The notes under the pieces were generated by a model. The model was not told where the DNA came from and did no database searches. It worked only from the letters and a program-made list of their open reading frames with translations. Made by a program: the position numbers and the translations under genes. From contig QJNS01000032.1 of the NCBI GenBank assembly GCA_004154925.1, forward strand, positions 62,001-126,000: DNA of 64,000 nucleotides. Direction: 5' to 3'. Below, piece by piece: positions 24,410 through 38,064 of the stretch; the first letter of the stretch is position 1, and each line of letters begins with the position of its first letter. Source of the DNA: Monosporascus cannonballus. Taxonomy: Eukaryota; Ascomycota; Sordariomycetes; Xylariales.

Positions 24410-25970
24410 TTACCCTTTACTTTTTCCAAAAGGGGTTAATTTGTTATAAGATTAATAATTACGCTAATTTTTAACTTTTAATTAGTCCGAAATTCGGAAA
24501 TTTGTTAATTTCCAAATTAAACCTAACTTAGATAGTTAATTATGGGTTAATTATGCGTTAAATAAGTTTATATATAAAAATGCGCTTATATTTTTATTTA
24601 TTTTAAAATTTTTTATAATAATAATTTAATTCGGTAAATTAATTTTTATTAATATTTATAATAACGCTTTTATATGTTGTTTCGTAACGGCTTAAAAATT
24701 GATTAATACGTTATAATGCCGCGAAAATGTCCCGCTAAAAAAACGTTCTTATAATTTCGGGCCCTGTTAATAAGTCGGAATCCGCCAAAGTTTTTCGTAC
24801 GTTATGTATTCGCGTCGTTTTGGATAAGTATCCCGTTTATATTCGTAATGTACTTTATTTTATTTATATAATTGGTTTTATTAAGAACCCGGATACGTTT
24901 TATTTGAATTAACAAAATATATAATTTGCTTATACGTTATTTATTTGTTACTTTTAAAATCCTTATTATTATAAGCACAAAGGCGGTCCGTTATTAGGCC
25001 TGCATTAATTATAACCATAAATATCCCGAAATAAGCTTTTTTTTTATTTTTGCTAATATGTTTTTTTAACGTAATTCCCATATAATTTACGAATATTTCC
25101 AATTTTCGTTAAGTAGTTAACGCGTTTTGTAAGGCTATTTTTAATTTCGATTACCGAAACCTTAGTAAATTCGTTTTTTTTGTATACTTTTTATATTGCT
25201 TTTTCGCCGTTAACCTTGGCTTAACGGCTATCCGTACTTAGGAAAAAACGGGTACCGAAACTTTACGTTTGCGTTTTAAGTTTTCGTACGTTATTCGTTC
25301 CGAAGTAAATTTACGCCTTTAATTCATAATTTTTGCGTTATTTATACGTAAGTTAAGCAGCTAGTTCTGCCGGTTTTTCCGCTTAACGTAATAAAAAACG
25401 TATTAAGTATAAAAATAACAAATCCCGTTATAAAAGTTTTTTTTACGATATCCCCGCGTTTTTCTCGTATCGTTTATTAACTTATATTATAGGCTAAATT
25501 AATAACCGTTAATAATTATATTGCTAACGTTTTCGAAAACCTCGTAATCGTAATTTAAGTAATTAAAATAAATATCCCGGCTTTGTTAAAATTTAATATA
25601 AATAAAACCGAATAATCGCGCGCCTTAAGTACGTAATTTCCGTATAACGTTAACGTTATAAATTTATAAAGTAAATTATTAAATTTATAAATTTTCAAAA
25701 ATAATTAAATAATTTTATAATTAACGTATTATTTTTATAATTTTTAATTTCTTTTTAATATATTTTGTTTGTAAATAACGAGAGCGTTATTTTAACGCTT
25801 ATTTGCAAATTAACTAGGGTTATTTCTAAACGGCTTCCCCAAATTTTCTATACTATTTACGCGCCGCTCGGCCGGTACTTTTAAGTTAAACTTTTACCCG
25901 TCCGCTTTTAAGTAATACGTTAAATTTGGGGTCTGTTATTAATGGTTATATTACTGTATTTCTTTTCGAA
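24410..25970 (+). other. Element F region between 3' LTR and chromodomain, possible antisense ORF
   Basis: About 1.5 kb lie between the chromodomain end and the 3' LTR, more than pol needs. On the plus strand a frame from about 24,755 can be read for some 50 codons without a stop (KSESAKVFRTLCIRVV..., then an aromatic-rich part), and beyond it mostly TAA stops interrupt. The position and strand match the antisense ORFs of B, C, D, E, G and I, but I could not find a clear zinc-cluster spacing. It could be a divergent member, or another captured sequence. Confidence 0.4.
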
Positions 25971-25974
25971 TTAT

Positions 25975-28900
25975 TATAAAGTTACCGTATTTGCAAATTC
26001 CTTAAGCAGTTTCCAAATCGGTTTTACGTAATTTAACCATTTTATCTAAACTTAACGTATAAAACTTTTCTTTACTTTTTTGGTCCGGGTTTAGAAAATG
26101 CTTTCGATTTTGAATTCCAGTTTATTATTTTTTTAAAGATAATAAAAAAAGTTACGTATTTACGTTAATTTGGGACAGTAAAAGGTCGTGATTTTTACGT
26201 TTTAATAAATTAATATAAAAATAATTATAAATCCTTTTAAATATATTTAATTTAATAATATAAAAATTAATTATTTTAATTATTTAATATTTAACTTAAA
26301 GCTACTTTAATTCTTTCGACGGCCAAAAAATAGTAATAATTTTTAAAGATAATTAGATTTTATTATTAACTTTATATCTTTCGGCAGAAAAACAATATTT
26401 ATTCGTTATTTCTTCCTGGGTTTACTGGGCCGCCGCCATCGTAACTTAGGCGAATTCCGTACCTTTTTGCAATTTTTTAACGAAATTTTCCGCCTTTATA
26501 CATAAATCCTTTTTAATTGTCAAATTACTTTTTATTAGGGGAATTAGGTTAACGTATTATCCGTAAAGTAAAAAAAAGAATTTAATCCTATCGAAATCGT
26601 ATTTCAGTTATTAATTACGAATATTGCTCTTAGAAAAAACTTATTTTATTTTTACTGTATATACGTTACGAAAATTCGTAAATAAACTAATATCTTCTAA
26701 TTAACCTTTTTCATAATATTATTGGTTTTTGGGTAATATATAATAAAAAAACGTTACTTTACTTTTATTAATTTGCAAAATTTAATCCAGAATTTCCTTA
26801 TTTAATTAGTTTTTTTATTATTTACAATAACTCTAGGAAAAACATAAAATCTTTAGTATATTTTTATGAATATTTCCGTATATATTTTTACGTCCATCGT
26901 ACGTATTATTTCTAAAATTCCTACCTTAAATAATTAATAAATTAATTATAAAATCGATCGATAATTCGCTATAAAATCGTTCAGAAATCGGAAATAATTT
27001 TAATAACCTTTTTTTCTTATTTTCCATACTTTCTTATAACTATATATGTCGCAATTCCTATAAAATTACTTTATTATACAATATATATCCGGCTAAAAAA
27101 GAATTTTCGAAAATATCGTTATCGTAACCTTTTTACTGAGATAACCTATTATATAGGAATCGTAAATATTCTATATTAAGGCCGTCTTAAACAGCTCTGA
27201 ATCTAAAATCCAAAGGCGTTCCCGAAATTAAAAAAGGCCCTTAACATCTAAAATATATTCTGTAATTAATATTATTAACTTGAATTTTACAAAAAAGTTA
27301 TATTCCTTTTTTATAATGGCATTAATAATACGGTTATAACTTTTATTATATTTTAACGTTACGTCTCAAACTTTCTAAAAATTTTCATAATATTAAAATA
27401 TTTATATTTCTTAAGGTAACCAGTTATTTTTAATTTTAATATTATTAATCGTTATCGAATTTTCGGCATATTTCCAGTATTTTATACATAATATAAGTAA
27501 TTATTTATCTTTTAATAATTAAATTTTTCGTACGATTTTCCAGTTATCGCCTTTTTTATAAACATATCTTATTCTTTACGCAAAAATATATCGGCCTTAA
27601 TATTTAAGCGGCCATTACGGAATTCGAAATAAAATTTAAAACGGAATAATTCCTTTAATTACTTTATTTAACGTTTGTTTAACTTTTTAATAATTATAAA
27701 ATATTTCAGATTTTTGTAGTCGGTCATAATCTTAAATAGGGCTATTATGTTACATAATTCCATATTGTACGTTTTTAAATAACTTATTATCGTTAAAAAA
27801 GCTTTTATTATATATTTCGTAATTAAGTTTAATAAGGTTTAATATTTTAAAATAACAAGTAACCGGACATAACATTTTTAATTTCTTAACTTAAAATAAA
27901 TAATTTCCGTATATTACCTTTAAATAATTTATTTCTAATGTTATAAGTTTTTCGGGGTTTTATTATGCCAAAATTAAATCCGTTATAAAGACGTTTTTAA
28001 AAAGTTCGAACGTTATTTTCTCCTTTTTCTCTTCACGGAATAAAGTTCCTTTTCGGATTAAGGCTATTAACGGTACCGATATATCCGCGTAATAAGTTAT
28101 AAAATTATGGTAAAAATTTGTAAACCCTAAGAAATTTCGGATTTCTTTAAACGTTTTAAAAATTTTCCATTTTTTAATTGCGCGTAATTTCTCGAGATCC
28201 ATTTATATCCCCTTTCCGGCATCTATAATAAATCTAAAATATTTTATCGTCTTTACGGCGAATTTGTACTTAGAAATATCCAGACTTAAATCCGCTTTTC
28301 CTGAACGGCTTAAAAACTTTTTTACCTTTTATATATAATCCTTTTTGGATCCGGAAAAAAAAATAAAGATATTATCTATATACGCTAAATAGAAAACGTC
28401 GAAATACTTCCTTAGAACCCTATTAACGTATCGCTAGAAAATCGCGGGAACCCCGCATAAACCGAACTGTATTACCAGTTATTCGTATAAGCCGCAGCGC
28501 GTTCGGAATGCCGTTTTCCATTCGTTTTTTTAATCTTAATTTTATAAAATACTATTCGAACGTCCACTTTCGTAAACCATTTAACGTAAGAAAATAACTT
28601 TAAAATTTCCGAAATAAAAAATAAAAAGTAATAGTTTTTTTCGGTTATTATATTTAACGTCCGATAATCGCAATAAAAACGCAATTCTTTTCCGGGGTTT
28701 TTCATAAATAAAACCGGAACCCTTATGGGCAAATTATTTACGTAAATATATTTTTTATCCAAAAGTTTCGTTAAGGTTTTCCTTAAAGCTAGTAATTTTT
28801 CCTTAATTATATTATATAAGGGCCTCTATAATACTGGTATTTCTTTCCTTATTTCGTCTTTGCGTAATAAAATCGTATAATTTATTTCGGGGCGGGGTGG

Positions 28901-30922
28901 GGATAAAGCTTTACCTAATTTTTTATCGAATAACTTCCGAAACGTTTTTAACTTAAACGGAAATTTTTCGTTAATTTCCATTTTTTTAAGCATCAACGCC
29001 TTATTAATATTAGCTAAAATAATTAAAAACAACTAAATTTCCTATTTAATCCCTTTAATTTTTTTCATTTTCCGAAATTCCACTCCGAAAGCAGCATTTA
29101 AAATTTTTTTTTACCTCGCAAATTGCTCGTACGCCGCTTTTTTAGGTTTCGTATTTTTTTTTCGTAAACCCTTATACGCCTTATTGCGTTTACCGTTAAA
29201 AAATGCTTTTACGTTACGTATATAACGTCGTAACGCTTTATTTAAGGTTTCTTTAAAATTAAGAGATAATTAAAGCCATTAATAATATATATAAATATCT
29301 TAATTTAAAACCGTCGATATCTATCACTATATATATTATTTTCTTAATTTTTCCTTACCGTCGTCGGTTCTTTTTTTGAACTTTTTTTAATTTGTATAAT
29401 TTTAATAAAATATACGGTAACCGTAAACGTCTTATAAATAGCTTATTTATTATGGCAAAATATTTATATCCTTAATTAACAAATGTTTTTATAAATTTTT
29501 CTTAATTAATATATATATCGATAGTAAATAAAATACCGTCCATATTTTGCTTTGCGACTTTTACTTCGGCCTAGGTCGCCTTTTGCTTCCGAACGTATCG
29601 ATATTTAGAAATTATGTTTTTTCTTTTTTTGCTTTTAAATTTCAATTTTTCGTACTTCTATACTTTTAACGAACTAATCTTTTTCTGCGGTTTTTTTATT
29701 AATAAAAACGGGCAATAGTTCGCCTTGTAATTGGGACGCCCATAACGCAAATAAAGGCCTTTCACTTTACGGGCGTTCCGTTTTTTTAAATCATTTATTA
29801 CGCGTATTATTTCGGCATTAGGGGTAAGGTTTAAAATCCATGCTTTTGCCGTCTTACTGCCGAAATACCTATTATGCTTATATCGTTATTTAGATTATTT
29901 CCTGCTTAGTTATTACCGCCCAACTGGGCTATTAAGAAATTATTCGTTTTTTTTTGCCGCGTTATGGTTTTAAGGCGTCCGGCGATTTCCATTACCTTAT
30001 TTACCTATACGTTATAATTTTTAAGAAGGTTTACTAAGATTAAAACTTGGGTAAACTTTTTATTTAATATTTCCTTTAAAAACGTAAATTTCGCCGCCGT
30101 TAACCAGATAATCTTTTCCGCGTTTATTAACATCTTTTCGAATACGAAATAAAATAACGAAAATTTCGCGTTATCGGTTTACTTTAAATTCTAAAAACGT
30201 TTGATTTTTTTTCCTATACCGATTATTATATAATTTATATAATACGTAAAGGAAACCGATAAAATTATAAATATTATTTAGGCTTCCGGCAATATAATAA
30301 ATAATAACCGTACGTTATATGTTAATTTCGAACCTTTCGTATATAACGTAAAACTGCTTATATATTTCTTTTGCGAAAATAACGTTTATTTCGAGCTTAT
30401 AAATTATAAATACGTACTATCCGGGGAATTTCTTTTTTATTCCGTCGAATTTTTCCGGTCAAGGTAACGGCTTCCGTTTGGCTCCTATTATTAATTCGGT
30501 CGTTCGAACCGTTTTTGCGGAATAATCTAGTTACGTTTCCGATCGTTATTAGGTCGAAAAAATATCGGTATTCGTAAGGGCTATTACGTTTTAAGTTTAT
30601 AATTAAGTAATAAGTTTTTGTTAAATAATTAAGCCGTTTTTAAGCTATTCGGCCGTTTATATTAGTTTCTTATTTGCCTTATGTTACGCTTTTATATGCT
30701 TACGGAACTGGGCTACCTTTTTCTTGTTTTTCTCGAACTAGTAATTTATGCGCTGTTTTATAGCCGTTATCGAACTTATTAGGGTTTCCATTATAACGCT
30801 AAATACCCTTTATAACTTTGGGTCGATAAGGGCCTTTTACTGGGCCCCTTAAAAAACGTTCGAAAGTCTTAACATTTAATTCCGAACGTTTTTTGTTTTA
30901 TTAAATAGTGAGCTTAAAAATA
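25975..30922 (-). pseudogene. Element F gag-pol polyprotein remnant
   Basis: Minus-strand order: gag (about 30,900-29,300), protease and linker (about 29,100; open piece 28826-29032 with LSPPRPEINYTILLRKDE, the usual lead-in to reverse transcriptase), reverse transcriptase (open piece 28472-28762 with PVLFMKNPGKELRFYCDYR and KWFTKVDVR), catalytic motif YIDN at 28371-28382 (second aspartate changed to asparagine), connection (27963-28202, FKEIRNFLGFTNFYHNFI), RNase H (about 27,900-27,650), integrase (about 27,300-26,150) and a chromodomain (about 26,120-25,975; an IKWLNYVKPIWKLL motif). It is the best preserved pol in the block, yet it has stops and lost active-site residues. Confidence 0.85.
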
Positions 30923-31110
30923 TGTAAACGGCTTTACCTAAGCGGTTTATAATCAATTGCTAAAAAAAGTTTATTTTTTAACTAAAAAGAATAAAAAGGG
31001 AAGATGAAAATATAGTTGTATATATTTGCATATAAGGCGTTATGTTAATGCTGCTTAGTACCGGCGTTTGTCCGGTGCTCTATAATAGAGCTTCATATAG
31101 CCCTATTATA
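30923..31110 (-). repeat. Element F right (5') LTR
   Basis: 188 bp, TGTAAACGGC to CCCTATTATA, followed by TSD TTAAG at 31111-31115. Confidence 0.9.
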
Positions 31111-31115
31111 TTAAG

Positions 31116-31376
31116 CTTTTTATAAGCGGCTTAAAGGGATGTCGTAAAGTTATTATTATCTTTTTCGAGTTAAAGAATGCGTTTATTTATAGTATTTAAA
31201 CGTCGAAGAATTTCTTTGCGAAAAAAAATATGGTTTTTTTTTTCTTTTCGGATTTTATTCCAATGTCCGGATTATTAAGGACCTGGTAAATGGCTGTTCG
31301 AGCTGCTTGCTGGTAGACATAATATCGGCGATATTGCTTAGAATCTGACGGTATTACTAAATAAAAGCTTGTAACG
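31116..31376 (-). mobile_element. Element C, segment 3 (start of gag and 5' leader)
   Basis: C resumes after F. The stretch before the LTR (about 31,270-31,376) matches the same place in B, A, G and I, ending with the conserved AAGCTTGTAACG next to the LTR. The first 150 bp are poorly alignable, as is the other side of the F insertion. Confidence 0.8.
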
Positions 31377-31749
31377 TATAACGGCTTAGAGTTTAACCAA
31401 TTATTAAACCTTAGTTATACGGGTTTATATTAATAGGAATATCGTATAACTTTATAATAATAAATATAATAACGTATTACGTTTTGTAATATTAAAGGTA
31501 TCTTGGATAACGAATTATTATTGCAAACTAGTATTATCTAGATTATACGAATAATAAGCGTATATATTTTCCTTTTTTTAGTTTAATTATTTATAATTAC
31601 GCAGCCGATAATAATCATCATCGCTTAAAATCACCTTCGATCGCTGATAATTATTGGCTTGGCAGTGATTATCGTCACGTAATCTAGAGATGGCCCGTAT
31701 AATCTTTATCTGACCGTTTTTTAAGGCCGAAACTTGTTAGGTTGTAACA
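31377..31749 (-). repeat. Element C right (5') LTR
   Basis: 373 bp from TATAACGGCTTAGA to GGTTGTAACA. In subfamily it is closest to the solo LTR H (both CGGCTTxGxGTTTAACC and TTAGTxxTACGGG). The E-box-like site is present as TCACGTAAT at 31675-31683. The TSD to expect is TATTG (31750-31754); its partner lies outside the window. Confidence 0.88.
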
Positions 31750-31795
31750 TATTGTAAAATAATATTATAATTCAGAAATATTTATTTAAAAAACA
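31750..31795. other. Short AT-rich spacer between elements C and G
   Basis: About 50 bp that belong to neither element; apart from the TSDs nothing is seen in it. Confidence 0.7.
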
Positions 31796-31800
31796 TTTAA

Positions 31801-32230
31801 TATAACGGCTAAGCGGTTTAACTAATTATTAAACCTTAAGTTGACCAGTTTATATTAATAGAAATATCGTAAAACTTTATAATAATAAAATAACTTAATT
31901 ATATTTCTTAATATTAAAAATATAAAAACATATTATAAATAATTAATATTAATAAATATTATAAATTAAAATTATTTAAATTATAAAAATAATAAGCATA
32001 TATATTTTTATTTTGGTTTAAAATATTTATTATAATTTAACGGCATTTTTTTGATTAAATTTCCTTACGTCCCTTTAAGCCTCTTTTGGTATTTAACCGG
32101 TTTAAGCCTTATTGATCAATTAGGGCCCTTAAGTCTTTTAAGCCAGTTACGTAACCTCTTGGCTAGGTCGGGATCTGACTTTACAGGATCCCGACCGTTT
32201 CCAAAAGCCAAGACCCATTAGGTTATAATA
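31801..32230 (-). repeat. Element G left (3') LTR
   Basis: 430 bp from TATAACGGC to GGTTATAATA. Its middle differs from the other LTRs of the family; the ends are shared. Confidence 0.9.
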
Positions 32231-32290
32231 CGATCTCCCTCCTTCCAGAATTTTTATCCCTAAAGATCACATTATTCGTTTGTTAGTTTT

Positions 32291-32916
32291 TTGGTAAGTA
32301 ACCTTCCCTTTTTTATACTTATCATATCGGGTCGTATCGAAAAGTCCAAATCTTATACGCGTATTAACGCTTTCGTTTTCTTAAAACGAATCGACCGTCT
32401 TGGTTTTATCATATCCTCGAATATTTCTTGTTCCCGCCGCAAATCTAAAACAAAATTTGCAAAACTTATCGCAACTTAGGGAAATATGCTTTTTGTACTG
32501 CTTATAAAGGTCCCTGTAATTTTTTTAGTCCTTCCGAATTCGAATACTGGAAATTGGTTACCGAAAAAATCCGTCTGGAATTAAAAAAGCGTATTGCCGA
32601 AAAAGAACTTCTAAAAATTTAGCAATATCTTAACGAATTATTTGGTCGTTTAAACCGTTTGCGGAAACAAAAGAAACTCCTTCGCTAACGTAAAATTAAA
32701 ATATTTCGCCGCGGTATTTACGGTGCGGAAACGATAAAAAAATTTAAGCGTTTCGAAAAAGAACAAGAGCAGTTGGAGGCCGCCGTTACGGCTGCCACGT
32801 TAGCACAGGCCGCGGCCGATTAGCCCGATATCCCGGCTACTAACTGGTCAACCCTTAACTGGGACGCGCTCGTCGTTATTAATAAAAGTTTTTCAGCAGG
32901 CGCTGGACGCCAATAA
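32291..32916 (+). pseudogene. Element G antisense ORF remnant (zinc-cluster half, coiled coil)
   Basis: Opposite strand to gag-pol, next to the 3' LTR. An open stretch of 62 codons (32291-32479) is followed by another frame that holds Y-x2-C-x6-C (32485-32517), the second half of a Zn2Cys6 cluster. The frame then runs with few stops to TAA at 32914-32916. The second part is rich in Lys, Glu and Leu (RIAEKELLKI, LNRLRKQKKLLR), then Ala-rich (EAAVTAATLAQAAAD), and ends SAGAGRQ. The two frames imply a frameshift. It matches the protein remnants of C and I. Confidence 0.68.
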
Positions 32917-35900
32917 GATTTTTGACGGGTTCCCAGGTATTTTCGGAATCTAGATGTTTTTTCCACTCGATCAGGTATTAGGTAAGTCCGTTTTATTTTC
33001 GCATATCGAAAATTTTCTCCACCTCGTATATTTATTTGTTTTTTATTTTCATATCGTCTTATATTATATATATCTTAAATATATCTGCTATTAACTCGAA
33101 TAAAAAATATAAAAAATTAGATAAATTTTAACTTTTGGTAAAAATTCTAATTAATAATTATTTTTTAAGATTTTTTTTAACGATTTTATATGGACCGATA
33201 TATTTGAAATCGAATTTTTTACTAAATCTTTTTATTTAAATATTTTTAATAATAAGGAAAATTATTTCCCCTTTTTCGAAAATTAATTTTTTTAACCTTT
33301 TTTAATTATAATATTTATTTATTTAATTTTTTACGAATTTTAATTTTATCTTTATTTTTAACATAATTATCGTAATTATTTTAATATAAAAATTATTTTA
33401 ACATTAATTAAACTGTTATTACGTACTTTCCGTAAACTTTTAAAATAAAACCAAAATTTGCGTTTATAAGTATTATTTTAATATTTTCATAATAATTGAT
33501 ATTATAAATTAATTATATACTTAATAATTTCTTAATCTTATTATTTTATTTATAAGTAATATAATATCGTAAATAAGTTTTTAGAATTTAATTTATTCGT
33601 TTTATTTATTTATTTATTTATAATTTAAAAATGTTAAATAATTTATGAATTAAATTAACATATATTATTAAACCTTATTAAAATTTTAATACAAATATTA
33701 ATTCTTTATTTGACATAATTTTTATTAATAATTTATATATATTAAAAATATGTTTAAAAAAATATATGCCAGTTATTCGGCGTTTATAACCTTATAATAT
33801 AATAAAAAATAGGAAATTTTCGTAAATCGATCGACGATTACGAAACTGCTATTATAATATATTTTTATAATTAGAATTCTTAATATAAAAAACTTAATTA
33901 TAAAATCGAATATAATTAAATATTATAATTATTTTATTACTAATAATAACTATAATTTTCAGTATAATTTATATCGTTAACCTTTTACTTTAGCGTAAAT
34001 ATCGTATTGTTATATAATTTTCTGTATTATTAATTTCTTTTTAAAAAAAATATATGCGTTAAAGCTTTTAACCGGTTTTATAAATCCCTAGATATTTATA
34101 TAATTAATATTCGTATATTTCTTGTATTAGATTTTTTGGTATTTCTTTAAAATTTATATTTTATTTATTTTTTAATGTTTTGGCAAATTATCGTTATATT
34201 ATTTGATTTTTTAATGCATATTACTATGTATTGCCCGAATTATCATAATCTGTCATAAACGTAAATATCTTTTTATAATGGTATTAAAAATTATATAACT
34301 AATTTTAACTAATTTCTTTTTAAGGTTTAGCCGCTTATTTAAAATATTTGTTTTACCATTTTCTAAACTTTTCCTATGAATAATAATAAAATCGAAGTTC
34401 GCCAATTTTTCCACATAATAAAATTATTATCTTATAAATTCCTTAATTGTAATAAATCGGGTAAGATTTTAATAATTCGTATAAACTTTAACTTAATGCA
34501 AATTTACCTTTAAAAATTGTCTAAACTTTTAAAATGCCATAATAATGGCCATAAATTCCTTATTTGAAATACCGTAATTAAGTTCGGCTCCTTTTAATTT
34601 GTACGAAAAAAATACAATAAGATATAATTTGCCTTAATTATTTTGTTATTCGATTATTACGCTTAACGCGTAATCCGAAATATCGGCTTTTAATTTAACG
34701 GGATAATTTAAATTATATATAATGAATATTAACTCGTTAATAATTGTATCCTTAATATCTTAAAATATTTTCTTTATTTCTGGCGTTTATTTAATTTCTT
34801 TTTTATAAGGTTTATTAAGGATATAGTTATCCTATTAAAGTTTCGAATAAATTTCTTATAATAATTGGCGAATTTAACGAATACCTATATTTTTTTAATT
34901 ATTATTAATGTTTGGTATTTTATAACTGCAGTAATTTTCTTAGGGTTTATTTTAATATATTCTAAGGTAATAATATATTCCAGATATTCCATTTTTTATA
35001 TATAAAACTGACTTTTTTCTACGTTAATAAATAACCTTACGTCCTTTAAAGCTTTAAAAACTTTATAAAGATATTTTACGTATACGTTTTTTATTTCTAA
35101 AAAATAAGAATATCGTTGAAATAACAAATAACGAAAATATTAAGGTATTTTCGTAATATATAATTTATTATTCGTTGGAAAGTTATTAGTACGTTCGTAA
35201 ATCTTATTAATATAACTAAATATTCAAATAATCCGTATTTCGTTTTGAAAAATATTTTTTATTCGTATTTTTTTAAATCCTAATAAGGTTGCATTTATTT
35301 TTAAGATCGAATATTATAAATTATTTGGTTCCATAAAGTCGGTTTTTTATTTCCGTAATTAGGGGTAATAATATTTAATCTTTAATAATAATATCGTTTA
35401 ATTATTAATAATTAATTATAAGTCGTAATTTTCTATTTTTTTGATATAAAAAACATAAGATATTTTGCTAGTAATTTCGAAAGTCGAATTTATTTTTTTT
35501 GTAACCGATTTTCTATGTATTTTCTGAAATTACATAATTTGTTTTTATTAAGATTGTAAATAAAGTAAAACTTTGTTAAAGATTTTTTCTTAAGAATTAT
35601 TTTATAATTTTATTCGTTATATTCTGGTAATTTCGTATTAAGTTTTTTTTAAAAAGTTGTTGGTATCTGTGGTATTGTGGTAATATATTGATCAAATTAT
35701 TTAATTTTTAGAGCTGTTGTTTTTTTTTGTTTTAGATCGTTATTTAGTTACTTTAGTTTTGCTTTAATAATAATAACGATATATCGTATTTTTCTTTGAT
35801 ACTTATTTTCTTTTTTATGTTTTATTCCTTTAAGTAGTAAAGTTTTTGTCGTATCCTTATGTTTGTATTCGTTGTTATTATTGATTAAATATTAAGATTT

Positions 35901-38064
35901 TAATTTTTTTTTCTTTCGATTATTAATAGGGAATAAAATAAACTTTATTTGGCTAATTCTGCCGTTAATTAAAATTCCGGACTGGCGTATCCATGGTAAT
36001 CCTAAAATTATATTGTAGTTTCCGAATGGAACGATATCGAAATTAATTATTTGATATCGTCTTTAAATAAAAATTTTAAAGTAATTAATTTTGCGTATGA
36101 TTTTCCCGTTATCGTAAGCGAATTCCTAACATTCGGTATTCGTCGTTATGTAAGGTTTTAACTTATATTTCTATGGCAGTTTAAACTTATTAATTATATT
36201 TGATATAATGTAATTTCCGCCCAGAGTTTCGTAATTTACTATTGCGGTATACCAGTACGTTCCGATTTGTATATTTAAGGTGATAAAATCGTTAACGTTT
36301 TTTTATCGTCGCGTTTAAAGCCTTTTTTAAGAATTCCCTTTAATTTCTCTGGGTTTCGTTATTTTGCGGCTTTTTTATAAGTAATTTTTTTTCTTTTAAT
36401 TCCTATTTGAATTTGTCGAACTTTATTTACATTTTTTCGTTTAACGCATTAAGCTGTTATATTTGTTGTTATTGCCGGCGTACTGTTCCTTCGAACCGTA
36501 TTAATTATTTCTGGTTTTTTTGCAATTTTTTCCTTATTGAATAAATTATTTTTTTATGTTCGTAATTGTATTCCATTATGCGTTATCTTAATTGTCCTTT
36601 TAGAGATCTCCTATAAATTGACGTATTTTTTCTTTGATGGTTTTTTTTTCGGGCCAATTTTTTATTTCGGCTAATTGCTGGATATCTTCTGGGGTTATGA
36701 TTTGAAAATATTGATATTATTACTTATTATTTTTGTTATTTCTCGTACGATTTGAAAAATTAAATCTTTTGTAATACATACGGGTAATTTGTTCGTAAAT
36801 ATATTACTTTTATTTTTCGTAATCGGGATATTTTCGTCGTTGACAGTATATAGCGTGCATTTTGCTATGTCGATTAGGGGTTTCGGGATAGATTTTTTTG
36901 TCCAGTTTTGGTATTTGCGTAATTATCCTTATAATATTATTTGTTATGCTTACGATATTTATTATATTAGCTTTCTGATTTTTTGTATTTTTCGTCGAAT
37001 TTCTTGTGGTAATAATCCTTATTAGATTTTTTGCCGTAAGCTTAATATATATTTGGCTTGGATTATGTTAATAGTTTTGCTGTTATTTCCTTAATTATTC
37101 CTGGATTATTTTTCCGGTATAAGGATCCAGTTATTTTATTGCAACTTTTTGGGCTTTTTGTATTTGTAAGCTTTGTATCCCATTTTGCCATAATTAAAAC
37201 ATTTAATTTAACTTTAATCTTATTTATAGGTAACGCCGAGTTCCATAAGTTCTGGCGCCGTTCTGTAAGAAATAGAAAATGCGTTTCGTTTTTTCCTTTA
37301 ATGAAATCTGTTATATTCCGAACGTAAAATATATTATCTTTTTTTTTCTTATCGTTTTTTAAATTATCGATTGTTAATTTTAATTACCTTTATAATATAC
37401 CGGTCCAGGGTAATTAATTATTTAATCCGAATAATTTTATTTTTTATAATATTTTTAAGCCCTTTATAAAATATGTCGATAAAGGCATTAGCCTTATCGT
37501 TTTTTTATCCGGCCTTAGCCGTAAAGTTTTTAAAAATCATGGCGTATTTAAACGCGGGTTTTTTCTATTGGAATTACAAAAGTTGTTAAGCCGTAAATCG
37601 TTTTTTATCCGGATTGCAGAAATTATCGCGTATTTTGTTTTTAAAATTGATATAAAGTAACAAAATCTTATTAATAAAGTTCTTTTTATCCGATTTTCTT
37701 ATTTCTAGGAAACTTTTTATAATAAGCTTAAATTAATTAACCGTATTTCTCGTTAAGTCTATTCTTATTATTAAAATTTAATTTGCTGGATTATTAATGT
37801 TTAAGAAGCGAAGGTAAATTCGTGCCTAAATTAAAAAGATTTAAAAATTGCTTTTTCTATTATAGGGCTCCGGCTTCTTAGGTTTTATGCGGACAAAAGA
37901 GGTTTGGGCAGGTGGCGTAACCTTAATTTGTCGAAATTTTTTTTCAGTTCCCGAATTCGAATCTAAAGCTGCTAAATAGGGGTTTCCTAAGTATTGGTCG
38001 ATATTTTGACAGTATTGAATATTATTTATATTTTAACGGTATTATTAAATAAGAACTTGTAACG
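32890..38064 (-). pseudogene. Element G gag-pol polyprotein remnant
   Basis: Minus-strand order: gag (about 38,050-36,620), protease (about 36,290-36,040), reverse transcriptase with YFND at 35112-35123 (first aspartate lost), RNase H (about 34,740-34,570), integrase (about 34,500-33,100) and chromodomain (about 33,035-32,890). The plus-strand open stretches at 36789-37327 are shadows of gag. No intact frame remains. Confidence 0.82.

Larger units (their letters stand above)
24222..31110 (-). mobile_element. Element F, chromovirus with short LTRs nested in element C
   Basis: 6,889 bp with 188-bp LTRs and the TSD TTAAG (24217-24221 and 31111-31115). The LTR starts TGTAAA and ends ATTATA (ATTACA before RIP). 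C continues on the right with the 5' gag end found in B and G, which confirms nesting. gag-pol is on the minus strand; a purine tract (minus strand, AAAAAGTAAAGGGTAA) lies at the inner edge of the left LTR. This is a third, distinct family; no second copy is in the window. Confidence 0.9.
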
